From NCBI RefSeq assembly GCF_001586255.1, contig NZ_CP014544.1:1953501-2017500 (forward strand): a stretch of 64,000 nt of DNA. Direction: 5' to 3'. Position 1 is the first letter of the stretch. Each line of letters begins with the position of its first letter. The notes under the pieces were generated by a model. It was given only the letters and a program-made list of their open reading frames with translations, was not told the origin of the DNA and did no database searches. This document shows positions 11,100-21,347 of the stretch, one piece after another. The position numbers and the translations under genes were made by a program. This DNA is from Zhongshania aliphaticivorans (GTDB lineage Bacteria; Pseudomonadota; Gammaproteobacteria; Pseudomonadales; Spongiibacteraceae).

Positions 11100-14000
11100 T
11101 TATGCTTTCAGCGAGCGGGTGCGCCATAGGTAATACACGACGGGTAATACCAACAACGTTAAAATCACAGCACTCACCATTCCGCCCACCATAGGCGCCG
11201 CAATCCGGCTAACAACTTCCGCACCTGTTCCGGAACTGAACATAATGGGCAACAATCCAGCGATAGTGGAGACCGTAGTCATCATTACGGGTCTTACACG
11301 AAGTCCCGCGCCCTGTGTCACGGCTTCGAGCAAATCTTCTTTTAATGGTTGCACTCCACGCTCACGACAGGTATCTATCAATTGGTGATATGCTTGGTTA
11401 AGATAAGTTAACATGATGATACCTATTTCCACCGTAACCCCCGCCAGTGCAATAAAACCAACCGCAACCGCGACAGAAAAATTATAGCCAAGCAGGTACA
11501 TCAGCCAGATTGAACCAATTACCGCCAGTGGTAGTGTTCCCAGAATAATGGCTATTTCAGTGAAGTTACGAAAATTCATGTATAACAGAATGATAATGAT
11601 GGCAAGCGTCAAAGGAACCACATAGGTCAGTTTCTCTTTGGCGCGCAGCATGTATTCGTACTGACCGGACCAGGCCACCGAGTAGCCGGCCGGTAAATCC
11701 AGCTGCTGCTCGACCGTTGCCATGGCCGCTTGTACATAGCTGCCCACGTCCACCCCATCGATATCTACAAAGGTCCAGCCATTCAGCCTGGCGTTCTCGC
11801 TCTTGATCGCTGGCGGGCCGTCCTCCACATAGACATTGGCCACATCGGCGAGCGCAATGCGTTGGCCGCTGGGCGTAACGATGGGCAGCAGCGCCAGCTG
11901 TTCTGGCGAGTCTCGATAGTCCTGCGGGTAGCGCAGATTGATCGGATAACGCTCCAGCCCCTCAATGGTCTGCGCCACATTCATTCCCCCAATGGCCGTG
12001 GCTATTACCTGCTGCACATCAGCAATATTGAGGCCATAGCGCGCCGCCTGTGCACGCTGAATATCCACCTTGATGTAACGCCCACCGGCCACCCTTTCGG
12101 AATACACCGAGGCTGTGCCGGGTACATCCTTGAGGATCTGCTCTAGTCGCTGCCCAATCTTCTGAATTTCTCGCAGATCCTCGCCCGCCACCTTGATGCC
12201 TACCGGCGTCTTGATACCGGTGGCCAGCATGTCGATGCGAGTCTTGATCGGCATCACCCAAGCGTTGGTTAGACCGGGGAATTTCACTAGCGCATCCAGC
12301 TCCTTCTTGAGCTTCTCCGTGGTCATGCCCTCGCGCCATTCCTCTTTGGGCTTGAGCTGAATAAAGGTCTCGATCATGGTCAGCGGAGCGGGATCCGTGG
12401 CTGTCTCGGCACGGCCGATTTTGCCGAAAACAGTCTTCACCTCGGGGACAGTCGCAATCAGCTTGTCGGTCTGTTGAAGCAATTCCCTGGCCTTACCAAT
12501 AGATAGCCCCGGATAAGTGGTGGGCATGTACATGAGATCACCTTCATCCAGATCGGGGATGAATTCACTACCAATCTTGTTAACCGGCCAGATCCCAACG
12601 AGGAAAATCACAACCGCCATGGCAAGTGTGATTTTCGGAAAACGCAATACGGTTTTCAGCAGGGGCATGTACCCGGCAATCAGTAATCGATTAACGGGAT
12701 TCTTGTTTTCCGCTACCACCTTGCCTCTGATGAAATATCCCATCAAAACCGGCACCACCGTGATAGCAAGCGCCGCACTGGCTGCCATGGCATAGGTTTT
12801 GGTAAAGGCCAACGGGCTGAACATCCGGCCCTCCTGGGCTTCCAGGGTGAATACTGGTACAAAGCTCACAGTGATAATAAGCAAACTGAAAAACAGCGCC
12901 GGACCGACTTCACTGGCTGACGCCGCCACGATTTTCCAACGGTTCTCTGGCGTCAAGGGCGTACGTTCCATATGCTTATGCATGTTTTCGATCATGACAA
13001 TCGCGCCATCAATCATGGCGCCTATCGCAATCGCTATACCGCCTAATGACATGATATTGGCATTGAGACCTTGCCAATACATCACGGTAAAAGCCGTGAG
13101 TATACCTAGCGGCAGACTGAAGACCGCCACCAGTGAGGACCTGACATGAAACAGGAAAATGGCACAGATCAACGCCACAATAGCGAGTTCTTCGGCCAGA
13201 CTTTTCCACAAACTGTCAATGGCGCGAGATATCAGCCCTGAACGATCATAAACGGTTACGATCTCCACGCCCTCGGGCAAACCCGCCTTGAGTTTTTCCA
13301 GCTTGGCCTTGACCCCATCAATGGTTTTCTGGGCGTTCTCACCGAAACGCATCACCACAATACCGCCCACCACTTCACCTTCGCCGTTCAACTCGGCGAT
13401 GCCACGGCGCATTTGCGGCCCCAATTCGATATCCGCCACATCCTTGAGCAACAGCGGCGTACCGTTAACATCCAACCCTAACGGAATGTTGGCCAGATCA
13501 TCGATACTCTGGATGTAACCGCTGGCGCGCACCATGTACTCGGCTTCGGCCATTTCCACCACCGAGGCGCCCACTTCCTGGTTGCCGCGCTGGATAGCCA
13601 TCTGGATAAGAGACAGGGGAATACCGAAGGCGCGCAGTTTCTCCGGGTTTACCTTCACTTGATACTGCTTGACCATGCCACCGAGCGCCGAGACTTCGGA
13701 AACACCCGGCACGGTTTGCAGCTCGTATTTCAGGAACCAGTCCTGCAGGCTGCGCAGCTGACTGATGTCATGCTGACCGCTGCGATCCACCAAGGCATAG
13801 AGGTAGACCCAGCCGACACCGGTGGCGTCCGGTCCCAGTTGCGGCCGGGCGCTGGGCGGTAATGTGGGCGCGACCTGAGACAGGTACTCCAGCACCCGGG
13901 AACGTGCCCAGTAGGCATCGGTATCCTCGTCGAAAATGACATACACAAAGGAATCGCCAAAAAAGGAATAACCGCGCACGGTAACCGCACCGGGTACCGA

Positions 14001-14222
14001 CAACATGGCAGTAGTCAGTGGATACGTGACCTGGTCCTCCACCACCTGCGGTGCCTGCCCAGGAAAACTGGTCTTAATAATGACCTGTACATCGGACAGA
14101 TCGGGAATGGCGTCCACCGGGGTGTTTTTCAGCGAATAGAGACCCATCCCCACCAGCATCAAAGTAGCCAGCAGCACGAAGAAACGGTTACCGATGGACC
14201 AACGGGTTATCGATTCAATCAT
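11100..14222 (-). CDS. cusA: CusA-type Cu(I)/Ag(I) RND efflux pump
   Basis: A 1040-residue inner-membrane RND protein for periplasmic Cu(I)/Ag(I). The TM4 motif 'GAMIDGAIVMIEN' and the TM10 motif 'GVTVEIGIIML' carry the acidic proton-relay residues of CusA. The three methionines of the CusA metal site are present in context: 'YMPTTYPGLS', 'PLTMIETF' and 'RIDMLATGI'. It is the last gene of cusCBA and its start overlaps the adaptor stop by 8 nt, indicating coupling. A GGGGCAGAC hairpin follows. It is closely similar in motifs to the second CusA at 58899 but lies in a distinct, more GC-rich block. Cu/Ag assignment is well supported by motifs and neighbours. Confidence 0.94.
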   Translation of the reverse strand: MIESITRWSIGNRFFVLLATLMLVGMGLYSLKNTPVDAIPDLSDVQVIIKTSFPGQAPQVVEDQVTYPLTTAMLSVPGAVTVRGYSFFGDSFVYVIFDEDTDAYWARSRVLEYLSQVAPTLPPSARPQLGPDATGVGWVYLYALVDRSGQHDISQLRSLQDWFLKYELQTVPGVSEVSALGGMVKQYQVKVNPEKLRAFGIPLSLIQMAIQRGNQEVGASVVEMAEAEYMVRASGYIQSIDDLANIPLGLDVNGTPLLLKDVADIELGPQMRRGIAELNGEGEVVGGIVVMRFGENAQKTIDGVKAKLEKLKAGLPEGVEIVTVYDRSGLISRAIDSLWKSLAEELAIVALICAIFLFHVRSSLVAVFSLPLGILTAFTVMYWQGLNANIMSLGGIAIAIGAMIDGAIVMIENMHKHMERTPLTPENRWKIVAASASEVGPALFFSLLIITVSFVPVFTLEAQEGRMFSPLAFTKTYAMAASAALAITVVPVLMGYFIRGKVVAENKNPVNRLLIAGYMPLLKTVLRFPKITLAMAVVIFLVGIWPVNKIGSEFIPDLDEGDLMYMPTTYPGLSIGKARELLQQTDKLIATVPEVKTVFGKIGRAETATDPAPLTMIETFIQLKPKEEWREGMTTEKLKKELDALVKFPGLTNAWVMPIKTRIDMLATGIKTPVGIKVAGEDLREIQKIGQRLEQILKDVPGTASVYSERVAGGRYIKVDIQRAQAARYGLNIADVQQVIATAIGGMNVAQTIEGLERYPINLRYPQDYRDSPEQLALLPIVTPSGQRIALADVANVYVEDGPPAIKSENARLNGWTFVDIDGVDVGSYVQAAMATVEQQLDLPAGYSVAWSGQYEYMLRAKEKLTYVVPLTLAIIIILLYMNFRNFTEIAIILGTLPLAVIGSIWLMYLLGYNFSVAVAVGFIALAGVTVEIGIIMLTYLNQAYHQLIDTCRERGVQPLKEDLLEAVTQGAGLRVRPVMMTTVSTIAGLLPIMFSSGTGAEVVSRIAAPMVGGMVSAVILTLLVLPVVYYLWRTRSLKA

Positions 14223-15840
14223 GATTGTGCTCCTTTTGATCGTGACCGCCGTGGTTCATGCCCTGGTGTTCGCTGTGCTCCGGCATCGACATATCACCGT
14301 GATCCATACCCTCGTGCTGACCGTGATCCATTCCTGCAGGCATGGCATCATTGCCTTGCTCATTGGGAATATGCACTTGGGTAATCTGGTATCCACCACT
14401 GTTGTTATTGGTGATCTGCACATGCAGGCGCATTCCCTGTTTGAGCGCATCCATGTCCACAGCCTCAGCGACGGTGAAATCCATGGTCATGGTGGGCCAT
14501 TGCCAGTCCGGGATGGCCTCGTGCTCCAGGGTCACCATGCGGTGATCCGGCATCAGGCTGTCGATACGTGCGGCCACCCAGACTGAGCGGGAATCAGCGT
14601 CTGCCTTTACATCCATTGATTCGCCTTGCTGATCGCGCTTGGCCATGCGCTTGAAGTCCGACGTCTTGCTGGATTCCGAGTCGATCAGGAACTGAGCAGA
14701 GGTCACAATGCGTTCCCCTTCTTTGAGTCCCGACTGAATTTCCACCTGCCGTTCGCCCACACGCCCGACCTCAACGGCCACCGATTTGAATTTGCCATCA
14801 CCCAGCGCCAACACCACGCGCGCCTGGCTGCCGGTACGGATCAGCGCTTCTCGCGGGATTAACAGTGCTTCAGCCCCCGCCTGGGTCTCAATGACCATCT
14901 GCGCGAACATGCCCGGCTTGAGGAAGTCGTCCGGGTTGTCGAAATGCACCCGGATTTGCGCGGTACGTGTCTTGGCATTCAAAGACGGATAGACATAGTC
15001 CACCTGGCCCAACCAATCCCGACCGGGCAGGTAATCGAGCCGCATCCGCACCTGGTCGCCGGTCTTGACCAGGCTTGCCTGTCGTTCGAACACCTCACCG
15101 ATCACCCAGATATGTTCTAGCTGGCCGATGCTCATCAGACTCAAGCCAGGCTTGACGAACATGCCCTCACGCACCGCGAGATTGTCCAGTACCCCGGACT
15201 GCGGCGCGGCAACGGTGATGGTCTGGCTGACCTTGCGGGTTTTACGCAGCCGGTCGATATCTGCCTGAGGTACTTGCAGCGCCAACAAGCGTTCCACGGC
15301 AGCACCGATCAACACCGGGTTGTCGCGCTTCAAAGCCAGCAAAAGCTCTTCCTGGGCGTTGACCAGGGTCGGCGAATAGAGCGCGTACAGGGGGTCGCCC
15401 TGTCTGACCGGATCCCCGGCGGCCTTGACATGGAGCTTCTCGATCCAGCCTTCCACGCGCGGGCTGATATGCACCAGCCGGTTCTCATCGTATTGCACGT
15501 AACCGACGGTTTTGACATCCAGATCCAGAGACCCGGACCTAACCGTGGCGGTGCGCACGCCGAGATTGTTGACGACCTCGGGCGATATCTTGACGGTGCC
15601 GGCTTCATCCTCTCCGGCGGATTTCTCGTACACAGGGATCAGATCCATGCCCATGGGCGATTTGCCAGGCTTGTCGCGCTTGTAGTTGGGATCCATGGGC
15701 GCCACCCAGTAAAGTGGCTTGCGTTCACCGCCGGTTGCTGTCATATCCCCCTCATCGGGGTTGCCGAGTAGCCAGACGCCGGATGCGCCGAGCAGCGCGC
15801 CGACGGCCGTGCCCAGCAAGGTTTTGGTGAATGTATTCAT
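14215..15840 (-). CDS. cusB: CusB-type adaptor with fused CusF-like domain
   Basis: A 541-residue periplasmic adaptor. N-terminal signal/anchor (~1-25), then a heavy-metal-binding segment 'YWVAPMDPNYKRDKPGKSP' with 'MGMDLIPVY' (~45-72), and the barrel-sandwich/beta-barrel adaptor core (~80-400, e.g. 'GYVQYDENRLVHISPRVEGW'). A CusF-like OB domain follows (~420-500) with 'PDWQWPTMTMDFTV', the W/M/M motif that binds Cu(I), then a Met/His-rich tail (MDHGQHEGMDHG...). In E. coli CusF is a separate chaperone; here it is covalently attached, so metal can be handed directly to the pump. The gene lies 11 nt after cusC and overlaps cusA by 8 nt. Confident call. Confidence 0.93.
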   Translation of the reverse strand: MNTFTKTLLGTAVGALLGASGVWLLGNPDEGDMTATGGERKPLYWVAPMDPNYKRDKPGKSPMGMDLIPVYEKSAGEDEAGTVKISPEVVNNLGVRTATVRSGSLDLDVKTVGYVQYDENRLVHISPRVEGWIEKLHVKAAGDPVRQGDPLYALYSPTLVNAQEELLLALKRDNPVLIGAAVERLLALQVPQADIDRLRKTRKVSQTITVAAPQSGVLDNLAVREGMFVKPGLSLMSIGQLEHIWVIGEVFERQASLVKTGDQVRMRLDYLPGRDWLGQVDYVYPSLNAKTRTAQIRVHFDNPDDFLKPGMFAQMVIETQAGAEALLIPREALIRTGSQARVVLALGDGKFKSVAVEVGRVGERQVEIQSGLKEGERIVTSAQFLIDSESSKTSDFKRMAKRDQQGESMDVKADADSRSVWVAARIDSLMPDHRMVTLEHEAIPDWQWPTMTMDFTVAEAVDMDALKQGMRLHVQITNNNSGGYQITQVHIPNEQGNDAMPAGMDHGQHEGMDHGDMSMPEHSEHQGMNHGGHDQKEHNHD

Positions 15841-15851
15841 GTTGAACTCCT

Positions 15852-17180
15852 TTAAAACGGTTCCGCCGGCCGTGCATCGTCGAACGACGCCTCGGCGAGC
15901 AGGTAATTGATTTGGGCGATGGTCTTCTGCCGATCCACGGCAATGGCGAGCGCGTCGATCTTGGCATTCAATTCGGCAATGCGGGCACGCACGGCTTCGG
16001 CGAAGTCGCCGTCGTCGTTGTTGTAGGCCGAAAGTGAAGCCTCTGCCTGCTCGGCCATTTGCGGCAACAGCTGATCGGTGTATAACGCCTGGCGTTCATC
16101 GAGACGTGCCAGTTGTACGCTCGCGGTTTCCAGTTCCGCCATTAGCCGACGACCAAGCAAGTGCTTTTCGGTTTTGATGGCCTCGGTTCGATTGACGGCG
16201 GCGCTGACTTCCTTGTCCTGCCGGTTACCGGTGAAAATGGGCAGGTCGAAGTTCACGCCTATGGAGAGCAGATCCGCCCGGTCGCGCCCCATGGGATCGT
16301 TGTCGCGATAGCCGTATTGGGCGGTCAGGCCCCATTCGGGCTTGTATTTCTGCTTGGCCAGATCAACACCGGTTTGCGTGGCATCGATACGCTGATCCAG
16401 CGCCCGCAACGCGGGATGATGACGGATCCATTCGTAGCGCGTATGCTCGTTGGCGTACTCAATGGTCGGTGCCGACAGTGGCCTGGAAAGAGACTGTGTC
16501 GGTAGTACCGGAGCCAGAGGGACAGTGGCAGGCGCACCGATCCATTCGGTCAGACGCTTTTGTGCGGCTTGCTGTTGCTGCCTGAGCATCGTCAGTCTGT
16601 CTTCAAGACGAATCAGCTCCAACTGCGCGCGAATTACGTCCTGCTGGCGCGCCCGGCCCAATGCCGAAGAATAACTGGCCTCGGCGACATCCACCAGTTG
16701 CTCAAACAGTGCGCGATCCTGTTCGATCAGCCGGATACTCTCCTGCGCCTTGAAGACCTCCAGCCACAACTGGCTGACCGTAGCGCCTACCTTGGCCCGA
16801 CGATCCAGCCTTAGTAAGGGATGCTGCTCGGCTAGCTGCTGCTTTTGTCGGCGGGTGAGCGACAGACTGTCACCCCGGGGAAACATTTGGCTGATCCCCA
16901 CCGACAACTGAGTCATGCCTTCCTGATTGATGTCAAAAGAATCAACAGGGAAATTGCCGGCCATCAGGCTCATGCGGGGATCCGGCAAAGTCGCCGCGGC
17001 AGTCGCTTCGTCGGTAAGGGCCTGCTGAGTGTACTGGCTACCGGTGAGCCAGGGATCGGTATCTATGGCGAGGGTTATCGCCTCGTCCAGCGTCAGGGTC
17101 TCGGGAAGGGATTGCGCAAAGGCTATGACACTGCCTATACCGAGCGGCAGGATAAAAAGCATGGTGACGAATATTTTCAT
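15852..17180 (-). CDS. cusC: CusC-type outer-membrane efflux factor
   Basis: A 442-residue TolC-family protein and the outer-membrane duct for CusA/CusB. Signal peptide (~1-22, 'GIGSVIAFAQS'), two outer-membrane-factor repeats with long helices ('LDEAITLAIDTDPWLTGS', 'HHPALRALDQRIDATQTGVD') and strand segments ('GVNFDLPIFTGNRQDKEV'). The start ATG overlaps the stop of the upstream DUF411 gene by 4 nt (17177-17180). No lipobox is seen, unlike E. coli CusC. The order DUF411-cusC-cusB-cusA is typical of mobile copper islands. Family assignment is certain; Cu/Ag role comes from the operon. Confidence 0.92.
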   Translation of the reverse strand: MKIFVTMLFILPLGIGSVIAFAQSLPETLTLDEAITLAIDTDPWLTGSQYTQQALTDEATAAATLPDPRMSLMAGNFPVDSFDINQEGMTQLSVGISQMFPRGDSLSLTRRQKQQLAEQHPLLRLDRRAKVGATVSQLWLEVFKAQESIRLIEQDRALFEQLVDVAEASYSSALGRARQQDVIRAQLELIRLEDRLTMLRQQQQAAQKRLTEWIGAPATVPLAPVLPTQSLSRPLSAPTIEYANEHTRYEWIRHHPALRALDQRIDATQTGVDLAKQKYKPEWGLTAQYGYRDNDPMGRDRADLLSIGVNFDLPIFTGNRQDKEVSAAVNRTEAIKTEKHLLGRRLMAELETASVQLARLDERQALYTDQLLPQMAEQAEASLSAYNNDDGDFAEAVRARIAELNAKIDALAIAVDRQKTIAQINYLLAEASFDDARPAEPF

Positions 17181-17719
17181 GGCTGCGCTTCCGGTTGTTG
17201 GAGTGGCTGAACCTGTTGAGCCGCGCTCTCGACACTGGCAAACACTTCAGTGCTGCCGTCTTTTTTCATCAGCAGAACCCGGTATGGCATGAACTTGTCA
17301 CCCACCTCCATACCCGGACTGCCAACGGGCATGGCGGGCACTGTCAGCCCAATCCCGTCGGCTGGCGGATTAGCCAGAAACTGATGAATATAGCGGGCCG
17401 GGATGTGCCCCTCAAAGGCATAGCCTTGTGACGACACCGCTGTGTGGCAGGAACGCAGGTTGTTTGCGATTCGATAGCGATCCTTGATGGCGTCCAGATT
17501 AGCCGGGTGTTCGACACTGGCCTCAAAGCCCTCGGCTTCAAGGTGACCTATCCATTTTTTACAGCAGCCACAGGTAGGGCTTTTGTAGACGGTAAGCGTT
17601 TCAACTGCACCAGCGGATGGGTCAGATGTTTTTGGGTTTTTAGGCCCATCATTACAGGCCGCGATCAAGGGCAGCGTCAACAGCCCCAACACCAAGCCCG
17701 TTAATTTAACTCGATACAT
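17177..17719 (-). CDS. DUF411 copper-resistance lipoprotein
   Basis: A ~180-residue exported DUF411 protein. The start at 17719 is supported by a GGAGG site 7 nt upstream and gives a lipoprotein signal (LTGLVLGLLTLPLIAAC, Cys lipidated). The thioredoxin-like DUF411 core has 'SPTCGCCKKWIGHLE' (CxCC metal or redox site) and 'PADGIGLTVPAMPVGSPGM'. DUF411 proteins are regularly found in Cu/Ag resistance operons and are thought to bind metal in the periplasm; the mechanism is not settled. A 63-nt gap separates it from the DUF2933 gene, and it overlaps cusC by 4 nt, so it likely opens the distal part of the same operon. Confidence 0.87.
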   Translation of the reverse strand: MYRVKLTGLVLGLLTLPLIAACNDGPKNPKTSDPSAGAVETLTVYKSPTCGCCKKWIGHLEAEGFEASVEHPANLDAIKDRYRIANNLRSCHTAVSSQGYAFEGHIPARYIHQFLANPPADGIGLTVPAMPVGSPGMEVGDKFMPYRVLLMKKDGSTEVFASVESAAQQVQPLQQPEAQP

Positions 17720-17782
17720 AGTTGCCTCCGAAGACAATTGAATAGAACATTAAGTAATGGATGACAAGGTAACGAGCAGACT

Positions 17783-18022
17783 TCAGTCGTGCAGGCGAAG
17801 CGCCTTGTATCTTTCCTTTTCCTGCGACTGCACGCCGTGATGACCATGGCCGTGATGCATGAATAGGTGCATGAAAGGACAGGCAAGCAGGATTGCATAG
17901 GGCAAAAACGCCAACAGGTGCTCACGATGTTCGACCAGCAGGAAATAACTCGCCGCCGCGATCAGCCCGAGTGCCGCCAAGCCCCTGGTGCTGAGCCAGA
18001 AGCTTCCGCTGGGCTTGTTCAT
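17783..18022 (-). CDS. DUF2933 small membrane protein
   Basis: A 79-residue protein with two hydrophobic helices ('[17 protein letters not shown]', '[19 protein letters not shown]') and a His-rich 'HHGHGHHG' segment, matching the DUF2933 family found beside copper P-type ATPases. Its ATG overlaps the ATPase stop (ATGA, 18019-18022), so translation is coupled. The Cys-Pro-Phe-Met-His and His cluster suggest metal contact, possibly as an accessory of the ATPase; this is inference. Function unproven. Confidence 0.85.
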   Translation of the reverse strand: MNKPSGSFWLSTRGLAALGLIAAASYFLLVEHREHLLAFLPYAILLACPFMHLFMHHGHGHHGVQSQEKERYKALRLHD

Positions 18023-20355
18023 GCTTCACCTCCTATAGTCCTGGTGAGATGCAGCCGCAGCGCGTTGCCTACCACCGACACCGAACTCAGGCTCATGGCC
18101 AGCGCGGCGATCAGCGGTGACAGCAGCCAGCCCGTCAGTGGATACAAAACGCCGGCGGCGATGGGCACGCCCATGGCGTTGTAGAGGAAAGCGAACAACA
18201 GGTTCTGGCGCATGTTGCCTACCGTATCGACCGAGATTTGCCGGGCAATGGCGATGCCACGCAGGTCGCCTTTCACCAGGGTTAACTGCGCCGTACTCAT
18301 GGCAACATCAGTGCCCGTGCCCATGGCGATCCCGACATCGGCGCGGGCCAGGGCCGGAGCGTCATTGATGCCGTCGCCAGCCATGGCCACCTTGTGACCC
18401 TTGGCTTGCAGGCGAGCCACAAGGTCATCCTTATCCTTGGGGCGTACCTCACCGTATACCTCGTCGATGCCCAGTTCGCGCGCGACAGATTTCGCCGTGG
18501 TCAAGCCATCGCCCGTGGCCATCACCAGGCGCAAGCCGCTGGCCCTGAGTTCGCTGATGGCTTGTGGCGTGGAGGCTTTGATGGGGTCGGCGACCGCGAG
18601 CAAGCCAGCCAGCAGGCCGTCAACGGCCAGATAGATCACGCTGGCGCCTCTGCTGCGCAGTATTTCCGCCTCATCGGCCACGACGCGCCACTCGACCTGC
18701 TGTTCCTCCATCAAGGCGGTATTGCCCAGGGCGACAGGGTGGTTTTCCACCTTGCCACGTACGCCAATCCCGGAAGCCGACTCAAAATCAACCGCAGGAC
18801 TCAAATTCAGTCCCCGCTTGTGCGCCTCGGCCACAATCGCCTGCGCCAACGGGTGCTCACTGCCCTGGTCCAGGCTGGCCGCCAAGCGTAAAACCTCATT
18901 GGGTGCGAGTCTGCCCGCCGAGATCACCGCATGGAAAGCGGGACGCCCCTCGGTCAGCGTGCCGGTTTTGTCGACGATCAGGGTATCCACCTGGCGCAAA
19001 TGTTCGATGGCAGCCGCGTCTTTGAACAGCACACCTCGGGTAGCGGCGTTGCCAGTGGCCACCATGACCGACATGGGCGTCGCCAGGCCCAGCGCGCAAG
19101 GACAGGCGATGATCAACACCGCTACCGCGTTGATCAACCCGAACGCCCAGCTCGGCTCGGGTCCGAACAGCCCCCAAAGCACCAGCGTGGCGAGCGCGAT
19201 CACCATCACTACCAGCACGAAATACCCCGCGACCACGTCCGCCATGCGTTGCATGGGAGCACGGGAACGCTGGGCATTGGAGACTAATTGCACGATCTGG
19301 GCGAGCACGGTGGCCGAGCCAACCTTTTCGGCCCGCATGATCAGCGCGCCGCTGGTATTGATCGAGGCGCCGATCAGCGCATCTCCGGGTCGTTTGCTCA
19401 CCGGCATGGGCTCGCCGGTGAGCATGGATTCATCGATGGCACTTTCACCTTCCAGCACCTGACCGTCCACGGGAACCTTCTCGCCGGGCCTGACACGCAA
19501 GCGATCACCAGGATGGACATGGGTCAGTGGAATATCTTCCTCGGTGCCATCGTCGCGGATATGCCGCGCGGTCTTGGGCGCCAGACCCAACAGAGCGCGA
19601 ATGGCGGCACCGGTCTCCGAGCGGGCCTTCAGCTCCAGCACCTGACCGAGCAAGGTCAGCGAAATGATCACGGCCGCGGCCTCGAAATACACCGCCACTT
19701 GGCCATCGAGACGGAACGAAGCCGGGAAAATGCCGGGGGCGACGGTTGCAATAACGCTGTACAGATAAGCCGCGCCGGTACCGGTACCGATCAAAGTCCA
19801 CATATTGGGCGAACGCCGCTTGAGTGACTGGAACCAGCGGACAAAGAAAGGCCAGCCGGACCAGAGCACCACCGGAGTGGCCAGCGCCAGCTCCACCCAG
19901 GGTCGCGCCGCTCCCGGAAAGTGGTCAAAAGCCCCGCCCGACATGGCGATCAGGGTTACCATCAGGGTCAATGGCAAGGTGTACCAAAAACGACGCCTGA
20001 AATCCGCGAGTTCCGGATTGTCTCCGGCGTCGGCGCTGGGCATCACCGGTTCCAGCGCCATGCCGCACTTCGGGCAGGTGCCCGGACCCAATTGCCTCAC
20101 TTCCGGGTGCATAGGACAACTGTACTCGGTGTTGGCATCGCCCTCGGGGGGTTCGGACCCTGTAAGATAGCGCTGTGGGTTATCCATGAATTTGCTTCGG
20201 CAATGCGTGCTGCAAAAGGAGTACAGCCGGCCCTGAAACTCGACCTTGTGGAAGGATGTCTTCTTGACCGCCATGCCGCACACGGGGTCGGTCAATTCAG
20301 TGCTGTTGGACTCGCCGCGCTGACGGGCTTGGTGTCTGTGATTGGCATGCGACAT
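18019..20355 (-). CDS. copA: Copper-exporting P1B-type ATPase with YHS and metal-binding N-terminus
   Basis: A ~778-residue P-type ATPase. N-terminal YHS domain ('[18 protein letters not shown]'), then a zinc-ribbon-like heavy-metal-binding segment ('[15 protein letters not shown]', '[10 protein letters not shown]') in place of the usual CxxC HMA domain. The ATPase core follows, with '[12 protein letters not shown]' (CPC transport site), '[10 protein letters not shown]' (phosphorylated Asp) and '[10 protein letters not shown]'. It exports Cu(I)/Ag(I) from the cytoplasm. The start at 20355 follows AGGAGG (20362-20367); an in-frame ATG at 20397 would overlap the upstream cytochrome gene. The gene symbol is shared by convention with the multicopper oxidase CopA at 22292, an unrelated protein. 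Confidence 0.93.
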   Translation of the reverse strand: MSHANHRHQARQRGESNSTELTDPVCGMAVKKTSFHKVEFQGRLYSFCSTHCRSKFMDNPQRYLTGSEPPEGDANTEYSCPMHPEVRQLGPGTCPKCGMALEPVMPSADAGDNPELADFRRRFWYTLPLTLMVTLIAMSGGAFDHFPGAARPWVELALATPVVLWSGWPFFVRWFQSLKRRSPNMWTLIGTGTGAAYLYSVIATVAPGIFPASFRLDGQVAVYFEAAAVIISLTLLGQVLELKARSETGAAIRALLGLAPKTARHIRDDGTEEDIPLTHVHPGDRLRVRPGEKVPVDGQVLEGESAIDESMLTGEPMPVSKRPGDALIGASINTSGALIMRAEKVGSATVLAQIVQLVSNAQRSRAPMQRMADVVAGYFVLVVMVIALATLVLWGLFGPEPSWAFGLINAVAVLIIACPCALGLATPMSVMVATGNAATRGVLFKDAAAIEHLRQVDTLIVDKTGTLTEGRPAFHAVISAGRLAPNEVLRLAASLDQGSEHPLAQAIVAEAHKRGLNLSPAVDFESASGIGVRGKVENHPVALGNTALMEEQQVEWRVVADEAEILRSRGASVIYLAVDGLLAGLLAVADPIKASTPQAISELRASGLRLVMATGDGLTTAKSVARELGIDEVYGEVRPKDKDDLVARLQAKGHKVAMAGDGINDAPALARADVGIAMGTGTDVAMSTAQLTLVKGDLRGIAIARQISVDTVGNMRQNLLFAFLYNAMGVPIAAGVLYPLTGWLLSPLIAALAMSLSSVSVVGNALRLHLTRTIGGEA

Positions 20356-20377
20356 GGGTATCCTCCTGAAGCCAGCC

Positions 20378-20962
20378 TTAATGGTGCCCGGCGTCATCCG
20401 CGCCGCGCGCGGTCAGGATCTGGTATTGCTGCGGCGACAGCTCGGGTAGGCGCTGCAGGAACGCCACCATGTTCCAGATGCGCTGATCGTCATGACCCGG
20501 CCCCCAGGCCGGCATCCCGGAAGCCTTGATGCCATGTTTAATAATCCAGAATTGTCGCTTAATGGCCTCGTCATCATTATCAGTGTCACCGGCATGCTCA
20601 TGCCCATGCCTATCACCCGTCAGTGTTAGATTGGGCGGCGCGGGATACAGCCCCAGGGTAAAATCACTTTCGGTCTTGCCCGGTTTGAGATGGCAGCCGG
20701 TGCACATGTCGTTGTAGTCGGCGCCGCCTGCCAGCAAGCGCTCGGACGAATTCAGGTCGGTCGGCACCTCGATGTCGTTTGATGCGCGGGCGATGGATCG
20801 CTCGCGCAGGGTTTCCAGCGCCCAATAAGTCAAGTCGTTGTGATGGTCATCGGCTCCCATCGGATAGAGACCCGAATAGAGGAACCCCACACCGGTCACC
20901 GCCGCCACGCCTGCCGCAACGGCGAGGCATTTAAAGCAGGATAAAAACTTAAAGGACGTCAT
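20378..20962 (-). CDS. Monoheme c-type cytochrome of the copper operon
   Basis: A 194-residue protein with an N-terminal membrane anchor or signal (~12-30, '[20 protein letters not shown]') and one haem c motif 'CTGCH' (~87-91) followed by a cytochrome fold ending '[19 protein letters not shown]'. A His/Asp-rich insert ([14 protein letters not shown]) may bind metal. Such cytochromes occur with copA/copB and CusCBA in mobile copper islands. A role in electron transfer for the copper oxidase is possible but unproven. The gene ends 22 nt before the P-type ATPase start. Confidence 0.85.
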   Translation of the reverse strand: MTSFKFLSCFKCLAVAAGVAAVTGVGFLYSGLYPMGADDHHNDLTYWALETLRERSIARASNDIEVPTDLNSSERLLAGGADYNDMCTGCHLKPGKTESDFTLGLYPAPPNLTLTGDRHGHEHAGDTDNDDEAIKRQFWIIKHGIKASGMPAWGPGHDDQRIWNMVAFLQRLPELSPQQYQILTARGADDAGHH

Positions 20963-20994
20963 GTTATCTCCTCAGGAATGGCTACCCGTTATTT

Positions 20995-21306
20995 TTAGTG
21001 CTGGTGTTTGGCCGGCTTTTTTTCATCGGCTTTTTCGTCATGGTTACCGTGATCGGTTTGGCCTTTGTCCCCATGCGCTTCATGCGATTCTGCTTCATCC
21101 TTGTGCATGGCCTTCATGCATTTTTTCATCATGGCCTGCATGACCGGATCTTTCATGTCCATTTTGGAATGATCCATGTCTTTCATGGCCGCACAGTCCG
21201 GCGCCTGCGCCTCCTTCATGTGCTCCTTGGGATCGTGGGCCTGGGCTGACAGGGCAAGCAATAATGCCGGCAGGGCGACGAAATAGCTGAGTGATTGGCG
21301 TTTCAT
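20995..21306 (-). CDS. Small His/Met-rich periplasmic copper-binding protein
   Basis: A 103-residue exported protein. The true start is the ATG at 21306 (MKRQSLSYFVALPALLLALSAQA signal peptide) preceded by AGGAGT; a longer frame reading back to 21447 overlaps copB and is spurious. The mature part is dominated by His, Met, Asp and Lys ('MKDMDHSKMDMKDPVMQ', 'MKKCMKAMHKDE', 'KKPAKHQH'), a composition typical of periplasmic copper sponges. It sits between copB and the cytochrome gene in the leftward copper operon. No catalytic domain is visible. Confidence 0.82.
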   Translation of the reverse strand: MKRQSLSYFVALPALLLALSAQAHDPKEHMKEAQAPDCAAMKDMDHSKMDMKDPVMQAMMKKCMKAMHKDEAESHEAHGDKGQTDHGNHDEKADEKKPAKHQH

Positions 21307-21347
21307 AATGTGACTCCTAGGTTGTGTTAAAAACATAAGTCGTTTGA

